Shown piece after piece: positions 22,940 through 36,814 of a stretch of DNA of 64,000 bases. The DNA is from Lonicera japonica (lineage: Eukaryota > Streptophyta > Magnoliopsida > Dipsacales > Caprifoliaceae): positions 10,022,501 through 10,086,500 of the forward strand of contig CM038469.1 in assembly GCA_021464415.1 (NCBI GenBank). Reading direction: 5' to 3'. The translations under genes were made by a program, and so were the position numbers. The first letter of the stretch is position 1. Each line of letters starts with the position of its first letter. The notes below the pieces were generated by a model. The model saw only the letters and a program-made list of their open reading frames with translations, made no database searches and was not told where the DNA came from.

Positions 22940-23631
22940 AAAGTTTGATTTTTGTTAAAAACACTTGTGCTCCAAGACAACTTACTTTTTGAGTCAGGAT
23001 TAATGTATTCCAATGTAAATATGGAGATACAAGAAGATAGAAAAAGAAAGGACAAAATTTACTTTCTTAATGACTTAAAATTATAAATTATTTTTTATTG
23101 TCAAATGTAATTCATTAACTTTATTGTTTTAAAAGTATGCCTACTAATTAGATACATCTCACGTGATTAATACTTCTGTAAAGGAAAAAGGCGAAATGCT
23201 TACCAACTCAAACCTTTCCAAATTGACTTTTGATATTTTTTCAGAAAAAATACTCAAAGGTCAATTCCAACATATGGCTTTCATAAGCAATAACGTGTGA
23301 ATAATGCATTTGCTTCATTGGTCCAGTCCAGGGACGGAGCCAAAAAACTTATCGAGGGGCATTAGCTAGATATCAACATATAAATAAATTCTCACAATTA
23401 TAAATATATGTATCTAAGAATTTTTTTTTTCAGAATATATATATAGTAAAATTGTCCTCCACAAATAATGCTTTTTACTCAAATTTCTTGTACACTACAT
23501 AATAGTTTCAAACTAACTCTAGTATAATAATTTAAACAATTAAACATACAAATTATTACATAAACACTTACATTGTTATTATATAATTCCTTACTTAGGG
23601 GACGCTTTTTTCGATGTACATCTTTGGGGGT

Positions 23632-23665
<34 letters not shown>

Positions 23666-24102
23666 TTTCTTAATTTTGCATAACATTATAAGACTAATTG
23701 GTAATATTGGAGAAGTTGAGAGGGAGCATGCGCTCCCATTAGGCGCATAGCATCTCCATCCCAAAACATAATAATCATCTAAATTTATTTAAAATAAAGT
23801 TAAAGTTTTACGCTTAATCATTAGGTACATCTATAAAGGAAAAAATAAATTGAAAATGATTACGTAACTATATGTACGAGAATAGTGGGCAAAATATGTT
23901 TTGAAACCATTACCTTAAGTTAGCCCACATTTATCATTTTCATTTAGTTGGCAAAATGTACACCACATGGTATTGACGGTGACGCAATCACAGGGCAAAA
24001 GTCGTGCTTTCATTAATTAGAAAAACTTACGCGCGCGGGATATATCGTGAGACCAGATCATTTGCCTCTAAATAGGAGCAAAGCCCAGTTAGGCTTATAC
24101 AT
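22940..24102 (+). promoter_or_regulatory. Former promoter of the unit-B MES copy
   Basis: Parallels 6955-8600: a first promoter-like block near 23150-23215 and a second near 23815-24010 with GGCAAAATGTACACCACAT and GGGCAAAAGTCGTGC. The TATA box is decayed to CTCTAAATA near 24067-24075. A poly-G tract sits at 23632-23663. The MULE follows directly, so this promoter is now 17 kb from the coding remnants. Confidence 0.7.
23632..23663. repeat. Poly-G tract (32 bp)
   Basis: Unbroken G run after TTTGGGGGT in the unit-B promoter flank; absent from the matching place in unit A. Confidence 0.9.
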
Positions 24103-24312
24103 GGAGAGCAATTTTGCTCACCCACATTTATTTTAACATATTTTTATTTCTCTCTTCTTGGTGACCGGACATTCCACTGTAAAAATATCTTTCTCATTGT
24201 TGCACACGCTTTTTACACGCAAATCATTTTAAACTTTTATCTCAATTAAAAAACCTTCATCCCAATTAAAAAAAAAACGTGCTCTCCAAAAAAAATTAAA
24301 AGACCCAAATAA
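24103..24312. repeat. MULE left terminal inverted repeat
   Basis: Pairs with 41301-41494. Shared blocks in order: GGAGAGCAATTTTGCTCACC, CCACATTTATTTTAACA, ATTTCTCTCT, CAATTAAAAAACCTTCAT, AATTAAAAGACCCAAA. Confidence 0.85.
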
Positions 24313-24825
24313 ATTCTTTTTTAGAAAATTCAAACATGCTCTCTGTCATTATTACTCACACAATCAGAATGAATAGTATAAATTTATCAACCATTTCTTA
24401 TCATTTAAAGTTACGGTTAATATCACTGTGCTAAAAAATATGAAAAAGGCAAAATTATATTATTATTAATAGCAATGCATACCAATTTAAATTCAATCAT
24501 TCAAATACCCATCAAACAATTACAAAATCAAAACATCTCTTCATAAAAATACTTGAAAATTTTGTAAAACTAAAATTAAAGGAAACACCAAGTCCATTAA
24601 AACATAGTAAAAAAAAGTAGAGATTTCTAAGGAAACATGTTTATAAGAGGTTAAATTTGTATCACCAATGTGTCTTTGGATGCACAAAACTAACTTTCTT
24701 TCCTCAAACAAATACCCAAATTTTGTCTATTGGTGATAAATGGAATTGACTGGATGAAGATGCCTCACCGGCCCTATAGCAAAGTTTAAGTAAATGCACG
24801 TTTGTTAAAAAAAAAACATGTAAGA

Positions 24826-26131
24826 CTAATAGTTCCCCGTAAGGACGTGATAATATCCAAGACTATTTACATGTGGAAACATGTTATATTCATTTGGCTC
24901 ACATTGTTGTTGAGACCCTATAGTATCAGATGGTGAGAATATGCCTTGACACATATGTGGAAAAGACATCCAATATTGCCAATCTTTTTGACCACTACAT
25001 GGTTGCGATATTAAATTTGATGCTTCCTACACAAGTAATACATGTTTATATATATATATATATAGATACTTTCTTTAAAATTAATTGCATCTAAAATTAA
25101 ATAACTATTAACTTGTGTCGTTTGAATAATTTCTGAAGATCCTCCCGTCACGATCGAATTCTTTATTGGATTATTTGCCTTACCACATGTATCAATATAC
25201 TACTGAATTAACAAAGTTTAAAAAATTAAGATAAAAATTTGTTATTAAACTCCTATTATTACTAATATATTACCACATGTACTAAACTACAAATATATTA
25301 TAACATGATTCTTGTTTGTTCCATCAAGAAAAGAAAATATAACTTGACATAAAGTGGTGTGATGAAACACTTGTACAAGAAAGCAACTGATTGTGCCCAT
25401 GAACAAAGAAAATAAAAATGGAAATTGGTTATATATAAATTACTCTTTCATGCGATTTTCCTTTGTTTAGTGGGAGACCTTTTTTTCTTTAATCAACTGT
25501 TAGAAGACCTTGACCTTATTGGGCACTGAGAACTTGATCAAAATGGTAATTTATATAAATGACAACATTTTTCACAAACTTTATAATGAAAATTGAAACT
25601 AAATTTTAACAATTAAATTTTCCCATGAATATTTTTCACATAGTTTATCAAGTTTTCCCAGCAAGTGAAACTAACATATATTTTATTACAAATATGTATT
25701 AGATTTTTTTTTCATTTTGGGTCTCTAATTAAGTTATAATTACTAATTATTTTAAATATAAAACTGAAATGTGTTAACAGGAAGATATATGGAATGACTT
25801 GTGACATTTAAATGTAACGTAACTAACCTTTTTTTGTCGGATTCTTCTTTGGGATTGCTTTCTCCCACGGTGCTTTAATTCTTTTCCTAGGTCGACCTTG
25901 TGAATGCCTTTTCGTTGGGTCACACAACAATACTTCCTCTTCGGTCAAATTATGATGAGTGTTGGGCATACTTTGATCTTTAGAAACCTTACTCAATTCA
26001 ATCATTGCTTCCACGTCTAGCATTAATGATTTAGTCAGTAAAAACACCTCATCCGACTTTGAACCGTTTAGCCATAATTCTTTGTGAGATATTTGATAAC
26101 TCACTTTAATGGGCACTAAATGACGGATCAT
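24826..26131 (-). pseudogene. C-terminal exons of the MULE transposase
   Basis: Two minus-strand pieces. 26131-25823 reads a 102-residue stretch ending in a basic segment with GRPRKRIK, the usual C-terminal style of FAR1-related proteins (DP ... KGRPRKR). A further open stretch from about 25015 down to a TAG at 24826-24828 reads through motifs such as KDWQYWMSFPHMCQG and ends with a short Tyr-rich tail; I take it as the last exon. The rest of the gene lies at 38972-40865, on the other side of the nested insertion. Exon borders are not settled. Confidence 0.55.
25016..25822. other. MULE intron or non-coding interior
   Basis: AT-rich sequence between the two C-terminal transposase pieces; no other feature seen besides a (TA)n run near 25045-25065. 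Confidence 0.4.
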
Positions 26132-27211
26132 TATCTTTCAAAATTACATTCCTTTTTGGATCAATAACAACTTCATTTATAACTGTCTGGGTCCATCTCT
26201 TCAATTAGAATTGGCGAGGCAGAGTCTTGTACTTTGTTGGTTGGAAATCAACCCTAGAGGGGGGGGGGTGAATATATGATCTTTGAAACTAAATGCGGAA
26301 TTAAAAAGTTTCAAGTAAAGTTTTACGAATAAAACTAATGTTTAAGCAATTTAACTAGCTAAACAAATATATCAAGGAAAGCAAGCAATTCAACCAAGTA
26401 ATCTTAAAACACAAGCAATCAATAAATATAGCAAGTAAATAAAGAGCTTGAGTTAGAAAGATTAAACTGATTGAAGTCCAAGACTTTTTATTCTTGCGGT
26501 TCAGTTGTTTAAACCATACGTTCGCGCCCGAATAGTGCCTCCGAGAAATTTTGCTAATTTCAATTTTCTTTCGGGTGAAAATCAAACTACAGTACAAATG
26601 TTGTTATACACACAAAACTCACAATGTAGCTATACCCACTACACTTCTCACAAGATATACTCCCTTGCTAATCTATGAGATTTATCTCTCACAATTACTA
26701 AATAATAATTTACTTTCTTGTTATCCTATGAGATTCACCTCTCACAATTGAATATAAATTGTTTGGTGATTCACACCAATTAATAACAACTCTCAAGTGT
26801 TTAAGGAATACAATTGAAGCTCGTACTAGAGTTATCTTGATTAATCAAAAAGATATATCTCAAAATGATGAATATGATCAATACTAAAGCTTGATTTCTT
26901 GAATAGACGAAAGATGAGTTTGTATAAGTGTTCAAGCTTTTTAAAATATGTCTTAGATAGTGTATATATAGTCCCAAAAGTGATATAACCGTTTTATAGG
27001 TTTGGTGAAGGTTTGGTACCAAAAATGATAAAAAGTCAGATTTTCAACGACTATATTATGGGCCATCAGTTGACTGAGCCTATGCTCATCAGTCGACTAA
27101 GTAGCTCTGATTTGCTGGCCAAAATCCTAATTTTCACACTTTTGCAATTTGGCTCTAAAATCAATTTGTATGCTTTGGGGATGTTAAAACCATATATCTA
27201 AGACACATATT

Positions 27212-29151
27212 TGACGCGCTCGAAAATACTTCCGCGCTTAGGAACCCAAGTGTAGGTCATCAAGTTATAATACTTGGTAAGTCCAAGTGTCGAACCACAA
27301 GGATAGTCGGAAAGACGATGTGGTGATTACGAGTCCAAGGCTTTGTTCAAGAGAATTTGATTGGTTGATTTTAGTTGTTGATTTTAAAGTCTTGCAATAA
27401 AAATTAAAGTGATGTATCAATTGATAAGAAAAGGCTAAGGCATTATAGAATTCATTTGCTTTGCAATGTTATGTAAAATTAATCTCATTCAAAATTCTCA
27501 ATGCAATTCCTAAGTGTTGAGTATCTTACACTTTTCTAAGCAAATGGGTGTGAAGCAAGAGCAACCCATTCCCATATAAATGCCATATAAAGAAAGGGTG
27601 TAAGTAAAACTCAACACAAATGTATCTCTCATTTTTATCTTGTAACAAAGGGTGTGAAGCAAGTGCAACCCATTCCCATATAATGTCCAACCAAGATGTA
27701 AACTTGAGATACACCAAAAGAAAAGGCATAAAATTAAACTAGGCATTGAGAATTCATTGTTAGTTTCCCCTAGGCAATTGACTTGACTATGAAAATGGCC
27801 AACTAAAAAGTTTAGCTCAATAAATCATAACATTTCATTTGTCTAAGATTGGGAGGTCTAGGTGGAGATAAAATCATCCGATTTAGACACATTTGATAAA
27901 TACAAATTGAATCCTTAAGGTGATTAGTGTAGTTGATTATGGCATAAACTTAAGAGATCCTCCTTGGCAACACTCTAACTAAGAAAATATTGAGTCTCAA
28001 AATCACATAAAGTGTAGAAAGCACTCAACATGTCATTAAAGCATTCAAGGATTGGAATCTCAAATTTATGGTATTTCTATGAATATTCAAAAACTAACAT
28101 GCTTGGCAATGTAAAGTATCTCAATCATAGAAGGAATGGACATAGGCTAATAAGAAATACACAAATGTATCATCTCCTCATTAATGCTTGAGATCTATGT
28201 ATACAAGGCATACAAAGTCTAATCACCTTATGAGGATTATCTTACTAGCTTATGAATGGTTGATTGAATGGAGAAGATGAAGGATTCAACAAGTATTTAA
28301 CAATACTAACAATGGAATGAGAAACAAACTTACATAATTAATGCAATGCAAACTTCATCTTTTAGCCTTAGCAATGAAACTACTCCATGATAGTTGTATA
28401 AACAAAAACCATTAAAGTCATCTCCATTTGTCTCAAGAGTTTCTCTAACTAGATTTCTTACAAGTGATAGATCGAGAGAAAGTGCAGGAAAATAATGCTT
28501 ATATTACTTGAATCTAGATCTAGAAAATTGCATTCTTTACATGAGGGACAAAGAGCAAATAAATAATGGGAGAGCAATGCCCAAAAATGGGAATTCTAGT
28601 ACACTTTTCTAAAGAACCCAATGGGTAAGCACCTCATCCTATCTAGAAATGGAAAGTCCAGCACTTTTGGTGAGTTTCAATGCATAAAAAGGGGAGAAAA
28701 ACTGCTTTTGGGTGCTGTCCTTTGAGATCTGGGAGGTCTCTGATCGATCAGAGGCTTCTCTGATCGATCAGAGGGGAGATTTTGGCTCAAAAGGTGGGCT
28801 CTGTTAGATCAGAGCACCCTCTGATCGATCAAAGGGCATGTTCTGCATTAAAAGGTGGCCTCTGATCAATCAGAGGCTCCTCTAATTGATCAGAGGACAC
28901 TTCGGGAGACTTTTTTTCTTCTCTTTTGGCTTCTATCTCTCTTGTACGCTTCCCAAAGCTCTCCAACTTGCTTCCATAGCCTGAAGGTACACTCAAGACA
29001 CTAGAAAATGCTACTTTGAGCCATGTTAAAGCAATTCTTGATATTTGAGTGTGTGCACAAGAAGTGGATTAATTTAATTAAACTAGGCTAAGATAAACGC
29101 GATAAACACAATCAAAAGAGCGTTAGCGACTACAAAATTACGCGTTTATCA
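27212..29151 (-). repeat. Athila element 1, 3' LTR (1940 bp)
   Basis: Starts TGACGCGCTCGAAAATAC and ends GCGTTTATCA (plus-strand reading). Holds a six-copy array of CTCTGATCGATCAGAG and variants at about 28737-28896; one copy is changed to CTCTGTTAGATCAGAG. Confidence 0.95.
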
Positions 29152-31292
29152 ACACCCCCCAACTAAACTCTTGCTAGTCCCTTAGCAAGCAAAATAAAAA
29201 TAACTATGTATAATATCCGAAAATGCATTTAGCACATGCATTAAGCCTTTGAACTCCTAAGTTCCCCTAGAAGACGAGTTGTGTCTCGTGAGGGTTTACA
29301 GCGATGATACCCACAAACATCCGAAGTTTGAACTCTAAGTAGTAGAATTGAAGCATTTCCATAAATTGATTCAAGTGTTTGGCATTACTATTACAATTTC
29401 CGAAATGTTGGCATTTGAATGATGATCTCCATTGCTTACAATCTCCTTTAGAAACTAGCTCCACATTCCCATTTGAACACACTAAGCATATGGATCTATG
29501 ACACAATCATTTTTAATCACAAATAGTTCTATTCATCAATAGTGGAAGAGAGAAATCTTTCAAAAACAAAAGCTCAAGAACTTTGTCAATTTCAAGCACT
29601 TTTCTTTATCTTTTACTTGGACTTTTTGCTAAATTAGCTCAAGGTGGTTTGCATCTCTATGGAGGGCAGCGGTCTCACTTTGTGATTTTGCATTCATAGC
29701 TTCTTCTTTTCTTTTTTTTCTTTTTAAATGCACAAAGGAAGCTATTCACCCTTTTTCCACATGGTAACCTTTGCCTCTCCTTAATATTAGACAAAATGAC
29801 TTATGAATTTAGTCAAGTGAAGCTTAAAGTCAATATTAAGTTTAAAAGTCATCCAAGTTTTCAATTTTTTGTAAGTGCCATGCATGTGTCCCTCTAAAGA
29901 GGATCTTTTCGAAAGAGCTTTTATTGCATTTGAACATTACTTCTCTCTACACAAGATGAAAATCACTCTATGTGATACCAAAGACTAAATCAAGCCACAA
30001 CATTATGCATATTCATAGGAAACTACAAGGCTCAAGAATCTAAATGAAGCAATGCCATAGAGATTATCACTCAACTACTTATCCGAATCAAGAATTTCAT
30101 GCCAAAAACCATCAATTCAAGGACAATTCTAAAAAAATTGATCATCATTTTTCAAACTTCGATAACATGGTGAAATCGATCCTAGCATGGAAAAAAATTA
30201 ACATGAAAGAAAGCATGCTTGAGAATTTGAGATTTGAAAGTGCTCACCTCCCAACTTAAAGTTGGCATTGTCCTCAATGCTTTTGAAGACGACAAAAAAA
30301 ATGGGCGAATTCTTGAAAAATTGCTTTCCAATTTCTCCAAAAATAAGCTAGGATCAATTTCAAAGCTACAATATATACAAAAATCTAAACAAAGTGGGTT
30401 AGCATTAGTCAAACATAACATGCAAAATTAAAGCTCAAGCCATCACAAGTAGTTATGTTTAGATAATCCAATAACCCAAAAAGAAAATAAAGCAAAAAAT
30501 AACAATAAAATAATAAATAAAATAAAAAAATGGAGTTTTCAAAGTTAGGAGGAGTGACCATGCTTCTTCTTGGACTTGGGTTGGTAGAGGATGATGTCAT
30601 TGGAGCTTGGGACAAATGGGTTTCGAAATTATTGGTGGGTTTATGAGGGGCTCGAAATTGGGGATTTATGGGGTCAAAATTCAAGATTTGGGTGGATTTG
30701 GGTGGAAATTAATGGATGAGAGTGAAGGTTATGTGCTTGAGGTGATAAATGGGTAGAATAGAAGGCACAAATCTGAATTTTTGGTGAGGATTTCGAAAAT
30801 GGAGGTAGGGTGAAGGGTTTGAATTTTTAGTGAGAGAAAGTGATGGGTTTAATGATTTTTGGGTAAAAATGGAGAAAGTGGTGAAGGATTAGAAGGGTTT
30901 AATGGATGAATGATCATTAATGGAATGTTTGGTGGAGGTATTTTGGTGTTTGAGGAGGTGAAGAGAGGTGTAATGGAGGTTGGGGGAAGATGGAGCTCGA
31001 AGTGGGAGAGAAAGGAGCTTTTTGGACCAAAAATTTTTTTTTTTTTTTTTTTTTTTTTTAAGGAAAAATTACCCTCTGATCGATCAGAGGGTGTGGCTGA
31101 TCGATCAGAGCTCTGGCAGTGGACTCCAAATTTTTTTGAAACTTTGATTTTTTGGCTTTTGGTCCATTCACTCTAGTACCTCCAAGTTTGCTGTTTTTGC
31201 GTTTTAGTCCATGAACTTTTTCCAACGTGTGACGATCGTCCTAAAACTCCAGAAAATAAACAAAAATTATATACAAACATGACCTACGCTTG
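29152..31292 (-). other. Athila element 1, non-coding interior between pol and 3' LTR
   Basis: About 2.1 kb with no env-like frame. Contains the polypurine tract beside 29152, a conserved block with hairpin ACGAG-ACACAA-CTCGT on the minus strand (29274-29289), a long T tract near 31036-31059, and two further GATCGATC palindromes at about 31075-31112 like those in the LTR. Confidence 0.8.
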
Positions 31293-34200
31293 TTAGGCGT
31301 AGGTTGGGTCGCTTAGATGGGTGGACTCCTCTAGCGTTGGAATTTCCAAAAACAATTTCAATCTTTGCCCGTTAACTTTAAATTCGAAATTCGTTTTCGG
31401 ATCAACCACCGTCACGGCCCAAATGGAAATACATGCTTGACAATGTAGGGGCCGGTCCAACGAGACTTTAATTTTTCCGGGAAAAAGGTGGAGACGCGTA
31501 TCATAAACAAGGACTTTTTGACCAAGTTTGAAATCTTTTCTCAAAATCGATTTATCATGAAATTTTTTCGCTCTTTCCTTGCTTAATTTTGAATTTTGAT
31601 ATGCGTCCCTCCTCAATTCCTCCAATTCCTCTATTTGCAACATCCGATTTTTACCGGATTCCTCAAAACCACTATTCACCAATTTTATTGCCCAAAATGA
31701 TTTATGTTCTAATTCAACGGGCAAGTGACAAGGCTTGCCATACACAATGCGATATGGCGACATCCCGAGAGTTGCTTTGAAAGCGGTTCGGTATGCCCAA
31801 AGAGCATCGTTTAGTCGCAATGACCAATCTTTGCGATTCGGATTTACCGTTTTTTCTAAAATTTGTTTTATCTCTCGGTTTGCAAGCTCCGCTTGCCCAT
31901 TTGTTTGAGGATGATAAGCGAGGGACACCTTATGGTTTACACCATATTTTTGCATTAATGATTCAAAAGGTTTGTTGCAAAAATGTGAGCCTCCATCACT
32001 TATTATTGCCTTTGGGGTGCCAAATCTTGCAAGAATATTATCTTTTAAAAATCGGATCACAACTTTGTGATCATTTGTTTTGCAAGCTAAGGCCTCCACC
32101 CATTTAGAAACATAATCAACCGCAAGAAGGATATAGAGATTACCAAAGGAAGATGAGAACGGTCCCATGAAATCAATGCCCCAACAATCAAAGATTTCAA
32201 CCACGAGGATCGGGTTGAGAGGCATCATGCTTTTTCTTGTGATTCCTCCAAGCATTTGGCATCTCGGGCAAGCTTTGCAAAAGGCGTGGGCATCCTTGAA
32301 CATTGTTGGCCAATAAAGGCCACATTGTAAGATCTTGGCGGCCGTCTTCTTGGCCGAGAAATGTCCACCACAAGCTTCATTATGGCAAAAGCTTAGAACT
32401 CTTTCGAACTCGTCATTGGGAATACATCGGCGAATGATTTGATCCGCCCCATACTTGAACAAATACGGGTCATCCCAATAGAACCGGTTGACCTCGGACA
32501 AGAATTTTCTTTGATCTTGGGCATTCCAATGGCTTGGCAACTTTTTGGTGACAAGATAATTCACGATATCGGCATACCATGGTGAAGAAGAGATTGTGAA
32601 TAGTTGCTCATCCGGAAAAGAGTCTTTAATAGCACTCTCTTCAATGTGGTCGGTGAATGAAAAGCGAGATAAATGATCCGCCACCACATTTTCGACACCC
32701 TTCTTATACTTTATGAAAAGATTGAATTCTTGTAGGAGAAGAATCCATCTTATAAGCCTTGGCTTTGCATCTTTCTTTGTGAAGAGATACTTGAGGGCCG
32801 CATGATCGGTGAAAATGACAATAGGTGACCTTATGAGGTAAGACCGAAATTTGTCGAGGGCAAAGACAATAGCCAAGAGTTTTTTCTCGGTGGTGGTGTA
32901 GTTCATTTGAGCCTCATTGAGAGTTCGGCTCGCATAGTAAATGACTCTAGGCTTCTTGTCTTTTCTTTGGCCGAGGACCGCCCCAACGGCATAATCACTT
33001 GCGTCGCACATGAGTTCAAATGGCAAACTCCAATCGGGGGTTTGCATGATGGGTGCGGTAGTGAGCATGTGTTTGAGTTTCACAAAGGCTTCTTCACATT
33101 CCTTGGTCCATTCAAATGGAGCATCTTTCAAAAGCAACTTGCACATGGGTTTAGCAATGGTGCTAAAATTTTGAATGAACCTTCGGTAGAATCCGGCATG
33201 CCCCAAGAATGAGCGAACATCCTTGATTGACTTGGGGGTGGGGAGCTTTGAGATAAGCTCGATTTTCGCCTTGTCTACTTCAATGCCTTTGCCCGATACA
33301 ACATGGCCCAATACAATGCCCTTTGTCACCATGAAGTGGCATTTCTCCCAATTGAGGACGAGTTGCTTCTCGATACACCTTGCTAACACATGTTCAACAT
33401 TGAGCAAACAATTATCGAACGACTTACCGTAAACGGTAAAATCGTCCATAAAAACTTCTAGAGTTTTCTCTACCATATCACTAAAAATGCTCAACATACA
33501 TCTTTGAAAAGTGGCCAGTGCATTGCACAAACCAAAAGGCATTTTTCGATAAGCAAAAGTACCAAACGGACATGTGAAGGTTGTTTTTTCTTGATCCTCA
33601 AGATCGATTTCGATTTGGTTATACCCCGAAAATCCGTCTAAAAAAGAATAGAACTCATGACCCGCCACTCTTTCAAGTGTTTGATCTAAAAATGGAAGAG
33701 GAAAATGGTCCTTTCTAGTGACTTCATTTAACTTACGGTAGTCTATGCACATTCGCCACCCGGTGGTGACTCTTTGGGGTATCAACTCATCATTTTCATT
33801 TTTTACTACCGTAAGCCCGGATTTTTTAGGTACAACTTGGGTCGGACTCACCCATTTGCTATCCGAAATTGGATAGATGATCTTGGCATCAAGCAATTTC
33901 AACACCTCGGTTCTTACTACTTCTTGCATGTGAGGATTTAACCGGCGTTGAAATTGTCTTGATGGCTTTGCACCTTCCTCCAAGTGAATTTTGTGTGTGC
34001 AAATCAATGGACTAATTCCTTGGAGGTCGGCCAACTTCCATCCAAAAGCTTTTCGATACTTACTTAGCATACTTACCAACCGTTCTTCTTGATCATTTGA
34101 GAGTTCGGAAGAAATTACCACGGGGTAAGTTTCAAAAGCACCTAGGAAAGCGTACTTTAAATTGCTAGGAAGGGGCTTGAGTTCCATCTTTCCTTCAAGC

Positions 34201-35699
34201 TTTGGCGGTTCTCCTTGTGCATTTTCTTCATTCTTCAAGAGTTCTTCCTTGTTCCTATCATCCAAAGAAAACACATGCACACATTCCTCGGGATTATTGG
34301 GAGTGGTTAGCAAATCTTCCAATGATTCCGATTCATAAGTGAAAGAAAAATGGTCTTGTACTAATGACTCTATCATGTTTACATGTTCAATTTCATCATC
34401 AAAATCATCTTGTTTGTTACTTATTGAAAACACGTTGAGCTCAAGAGTCATATTTCCAAAGGCCAATTTTACAATCCTATTCTTGCAATTGATGATAGCA
34501 TTTGATGTTGCAAGAAAGGGTCTCCCCAAAATTACGGGAATCTCATTTCCAGGATTGGATACCGGTTGCATGTCAAGAACTATGAAATCCACGGGAAAAT
34601 AGAATTTATCAATTTGAACTAGCACATCCTCTATAATTCCCCTTGGAATCTTGACCGATCGATCCGCCAATTGGATCGTGACTTTCGTGGGTTTTAACTC
34701 TCCTAAACCCAATTGTTGGTAGACCGAAAATGGCAAAACATTAACACTCGCCCCCAAATCAAGCAATGCATTTTTGATTCTAAAGTTGCCAATCAAACAA
34801 GAAATGGTGGGGCAACCGGGATCTTTGAATTTTGGAATTCGAGTGCCTTGCATTATTGAACTCACTTGTTCCGCCATAAATGCCTTCTTTTTAACATTCA
34901 ATCGCCTCTTAATGGTGCACAAATCTTTTAAAAATTTTGCATAAGAAGGAATTTGTTTTACCGCATCAAGCAATGGAATGTTAATTTTCACTTGTTTGAA
35001 CACATCAAGAATTTCGGCATTTTGGGTCTCCTTGAAAGGTTGAGATAACCTCTCCGGAAAAGGGACTTTGACACTATTCTTGATTTTCTCTAAATCCTCT
35101 TTTCCAACTTTCTCTTCTTCCCTCATTCTCTCTTCTAAGGTGATCTCCTCAACTTGACTTGACTCGGCTATGTCCACCGGCTTTTTGGCCTTAGGAACTA
35201 TAGTTTTGTCAATTTCTTTCCCACTCCTAAGGATGGTGATGGATTTCAATTCTTTGACATTCCCACTCGACTCACCCTCATTGATCACTAAAGCTTGGCC
35301 TCTTGGGTTAGCTAAAGGTTGAGATGAAAATTTCCCTTTTTCTTGAGTGGACAAAGCGGTGGTGAGTTTGGACATTTGGGTTTTCAAATCACTAACCTCT
35401 CTATTGGTCTTATCTATAAATTGCCGCAAAAGAGACTCCAAATTTGAATTTGGGTTTGGGTTAGTTTGGCCAAAAGAGTTGTTTTGGGGTGGAGGTGGTC
35501 TTTGTTGGTAGGAATTTGAATTTGCATTTGAATTTTGATGAGCATTTTGGTTTCCCCCCCAACTAAAGTTAGGATGATTCCTCCACCCTTCATTGTACCT
35601 TTGAGAAAATGGATCATTGTGTGGCCTAGGGTATGAGTTCATAGCATTGACTTGTGAGGACTTTGAAGGACCTCTTTGAAGGCCGGAATTGTGTGACAT
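31293..35699 (-). CDS. Athila element 1 pro-pol polyprotein
   Basis: 1468 codons. Domains: aspartic protease near residues 300-410 with [12 protein letters not shown]; reverse transcriptase near 650-830 with [12 protein letters not shown] and FMDDFTVYG; RNase H near 900-1020 with [14 protein letters not shown]; integrase with zinc domain ([14 protein letters not shown] ... CKACPRCQ) and D,D,E core ([36 protein letters not shown]) near 1110-1330. The order PR-RT-RH-IN is that of Ty3/gypsy. The annotated Met at 35699 is not a natural start: the frame is the continuation of gag after a one-base loss at about 35650-35660. Near 31450-31490 a +1/-1 pair of indels changes about 20 residues of the C-terminus compared with element 2. 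Confidence 0.93.
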   Translation of the reverse strand: MSHNSGLQRGPSKSSQVNAMNSYPRPHNDPFSQRYNEGWRNHPNFSWGGNQNAHQNSNANSNSYQQRPPPPQNNSFGQTNPNPNSNLESLLRQFIDKTNREVSDLKTQMSKLTTALSTQEKGKFSSQPLANPRGQALVINEGESSGNVKELKSITILRSGKEIDKTIVPKAKKPVDIAESSQVEEITLEERMREEEKVGKEDLEKIKNSVKVPFPERLSQPFKETQNAEILDVFKQVKINIPLLDAVKQIPSYAKFLKDLCTIKRRLNVKKKAFMAEQVSSIMQGTRIPKFKDPGCPTISCLIGNFRIKNALLDLGASVNVLPFSVYQQLGLGELKPTKVTIQLADRSVKIPRGIIEDVLVQIDKFYFPVDFIVLDMQPVSNPGNEIPVILGRPFLATSNAIINCKNRIVKLAFGNMTLELNVFSISNKQDDFDDEIEHVNMIESLVQDHFSFTYESESLEDLLTTPNNPEECVHVFSLDDRNKEELLKNEENAQGEPPKLEGKMELKPLPSNLKYAFLGAFETYPVVISSELSNDQEERLVSMLSKYRKAFGWKLADLQGISPLICTHKIHLEEGAKPSRQFQRRLNPHMQEVVRTEVLKLLDAKIIYPISDSKWVSPTQVVPKKSGLTVVKNENDELIPQRVTTGWRMCIDYRKLNEVTRKDHFPLPFLDQTLERVAGHEFYSFLDGFSGYNQIEIDLEDQEKTTFTCPFGTFAYRKMPFGLCNALATFQRCMLSIFSDMVEKTLEVFMDDFTVYGKSFDNCLLNVEHVLARCIEKQLVLNWEKCHFMVTKGIVLGHVVSGKGIEVDKAKIELISKLPTPKSIKDVRSFLGHAGFYRRFIQNFSTIAKPMCKLLLKDAPFEWTKECEEAFVKLKHMLTTAPIMQTPDWSLPFELMCDASDYAVGAVLGQRKDKKPRVIYYASRTLNEAQMNYTTTEKKLLAIVFALDKFRSYLIRSPIVIFTDHAALKYLFTKKDAKPRLIRWILLLQEFNLFIKYKKGVENVVADHLSRFSFTDHIEESAIKDSFPDEQLFTISSSPWYADIVNYLVTKKLPSHWNAQDQRKFLSEVNRFYWDDPYLFKYGADQIIRRCIPNDEFERVLSFCHNEACGGHFSAKKTAAKILQCGLYWPTMFKDAHAFCKACPRCQMLGGITRKSMMPLNPILVVEIFDCWGIDFMGPFSSSFGNLYILLAVDYVSKWVEALACKTNDHKVVIRFLKDNILARFGTPKAIISDGGSHFCNKPFESLMQKYGVNHKVSLAYHPQTNGQAELANREIKQILEKTVNPNRKDWSLRLNDALWAYRTAFKATLGMSPYRIVYGKPCHLPVELEHKSFWAIKLVNSGFEESGKNRMLQIEELEELRRDAYQNSKLSKERAKKFHDKSILRKDFKLGQKVLVYDTRLHLFPGKIKVSLDRPLHCQACISIWAVTVVDPKTNFEFKVNGQRLKLFLEIPTLEESTHLSDPTYA

Positions 35700-36673
35700 T
35701 CCTCCGTGGAATGTCCCACCTTCTCACAAATGACACAAACGGTGCTAGTACCTACACTACCTTCCCTCATTTTACTAGACTCCATGGCTTCAACTTTCTT
35801 TGACAATTGCATAAATTTTAACTCAATGTCATCACCTTTTGACAATTGGTACAAACCCCCTCTCTCGGAAACTTTACCCTTAACCTCATCCGTGTAGGTG
35901 TTCCAATTTTGGGCACCTTCGGCTATTTCATCAAAGTACAACAAAGCTTCCTCCGGACTTTTGCTCAAAAAATTTCCATTACACATCGTTTCCACAAACG
36001 TGCGCATGGCGGGAGTGAGTGATTCGTAAAAATAGCTAACAATACTCCATGTCTCATGTCCATGGTGGGGGCAAGAATTCAAAAGCTCTTTGTATCTTTC
36101 CCAACACTTGTAAAAACTTTCATTTTCTTTAGGAGAAAATTTTGAAATTTGCCTTCTCAAAGCATTCGTTCGATGAACGGGAAAGAATTTCTTTAAGAAT
36201 TCGGTTTGTAATTCTTGCCAAGTTCGAATGGAATTGGGACGTAGAGAATTGAGCCATATTTTGCCTTTGTCCTTTAAAGAGAATGGAAAAAGTTTTAACC
36301 TCATTACTTCCTCATTTGTGTTTGCTTCTCTAAAAGTAGAGCAAACTTCCTCAAAATCTTTTAAATGCAAGTAAGGGTTTTCGGAATCCATACCATGAAA
36401 TGATGGTATATGTTGCAACATGCCCGGTTTGAGAGTAAATGTTCCGGCTTGACCCGCGGGAATGACAATGCAAGAGTTTGAAGTGCCTCTAGGAGGTTGA
36501 AGATAATCTCGCATGGTGCGGATCGGACGATTGTGATCATTGTTCTCTCCGGCATTTGACTCATTGTCTTCGTTATCCATTTCGGATGGAGTGGGTGAAG
36601 GAGAAGGATGCCTTGGGGGTGGTTGGCCTCTTGGTGGACTTATACGAAGATCAATGTACAAGTCCCCGAGCAT
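35639..36673 (-). CDS. Athila element 1 gag
   Basis: 344 codons from the first Met after the tRNA-Asp site. Residues about 85-230 form the retrotransposon gag domain ([46 protein letters not shown]). Near residue 313-326 is a CCHC knuckle [14 protein letters not shown]. In element 2 the same sequence runs on without a break into protease, so gag and pol were once a single frame. Here it ends after [12 protein letters not shown] because one C is missing. Gag forms the virus-like particle that packages element RNA. Confidence 0.9.
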   Translation of the reverse strand: MLGDLYIDLRISPPRGQPPPRHPSPSPTPSEMDNEDNESNAGENNDHNRPIRTMRDYLQPPRGTSNSCIVIPAGQAGTFTLKPGMLQHIPSFHGMDSENPYLHLKDFEEVCSTFREANTNEEVMRLKLFPFSLKDKGKIWLNSLRPNSIRTWQELQTEFLKKFFPVHRTNALRRQISKFSPKENESFYKCWERYKELLNSCPHHGHETWSIVSYFYESLTPAMRTFVETMCNGNFLSKSPEEALLYFDEIAEGAQNWNTYTDEVKGKVSERGGLYQLSKGDDIELKFMQLSKKVEAMESSKMREGSVGTSTVCVICEKVGHSTEECHTIPAFKEVLQSPHKSML

Positions 36674-36814
36674 AAGCCCGGGAAGGTGATCTTAAAGAAA
36701 ATTGCCACCTATAAAATAAGAAAATAATAAGCAAGAAAAACTTATTCACAAAGGGAGAAGAAATACTTACAAAGCGGATTTTTGTACAAAACCCGTAATC
36801 CGTCTTTTGCCGTA

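Noticed and set aside
27510..27746. Short open frames repeated at 27510, 37137, 53771 and 62406
   Set aside because: All lie in Athila LTRs and recur with them; no codon bias or domain beyond the repeat itself.
29267..29506. Open frame on the minus strand between Athila pol and LTR, considered as env-like
   Set aside because: Only 79 codons, no membrane segment or signal peptide, and element 2 shows no equivalent frame; the conservation there is better explained by the hairpin block.
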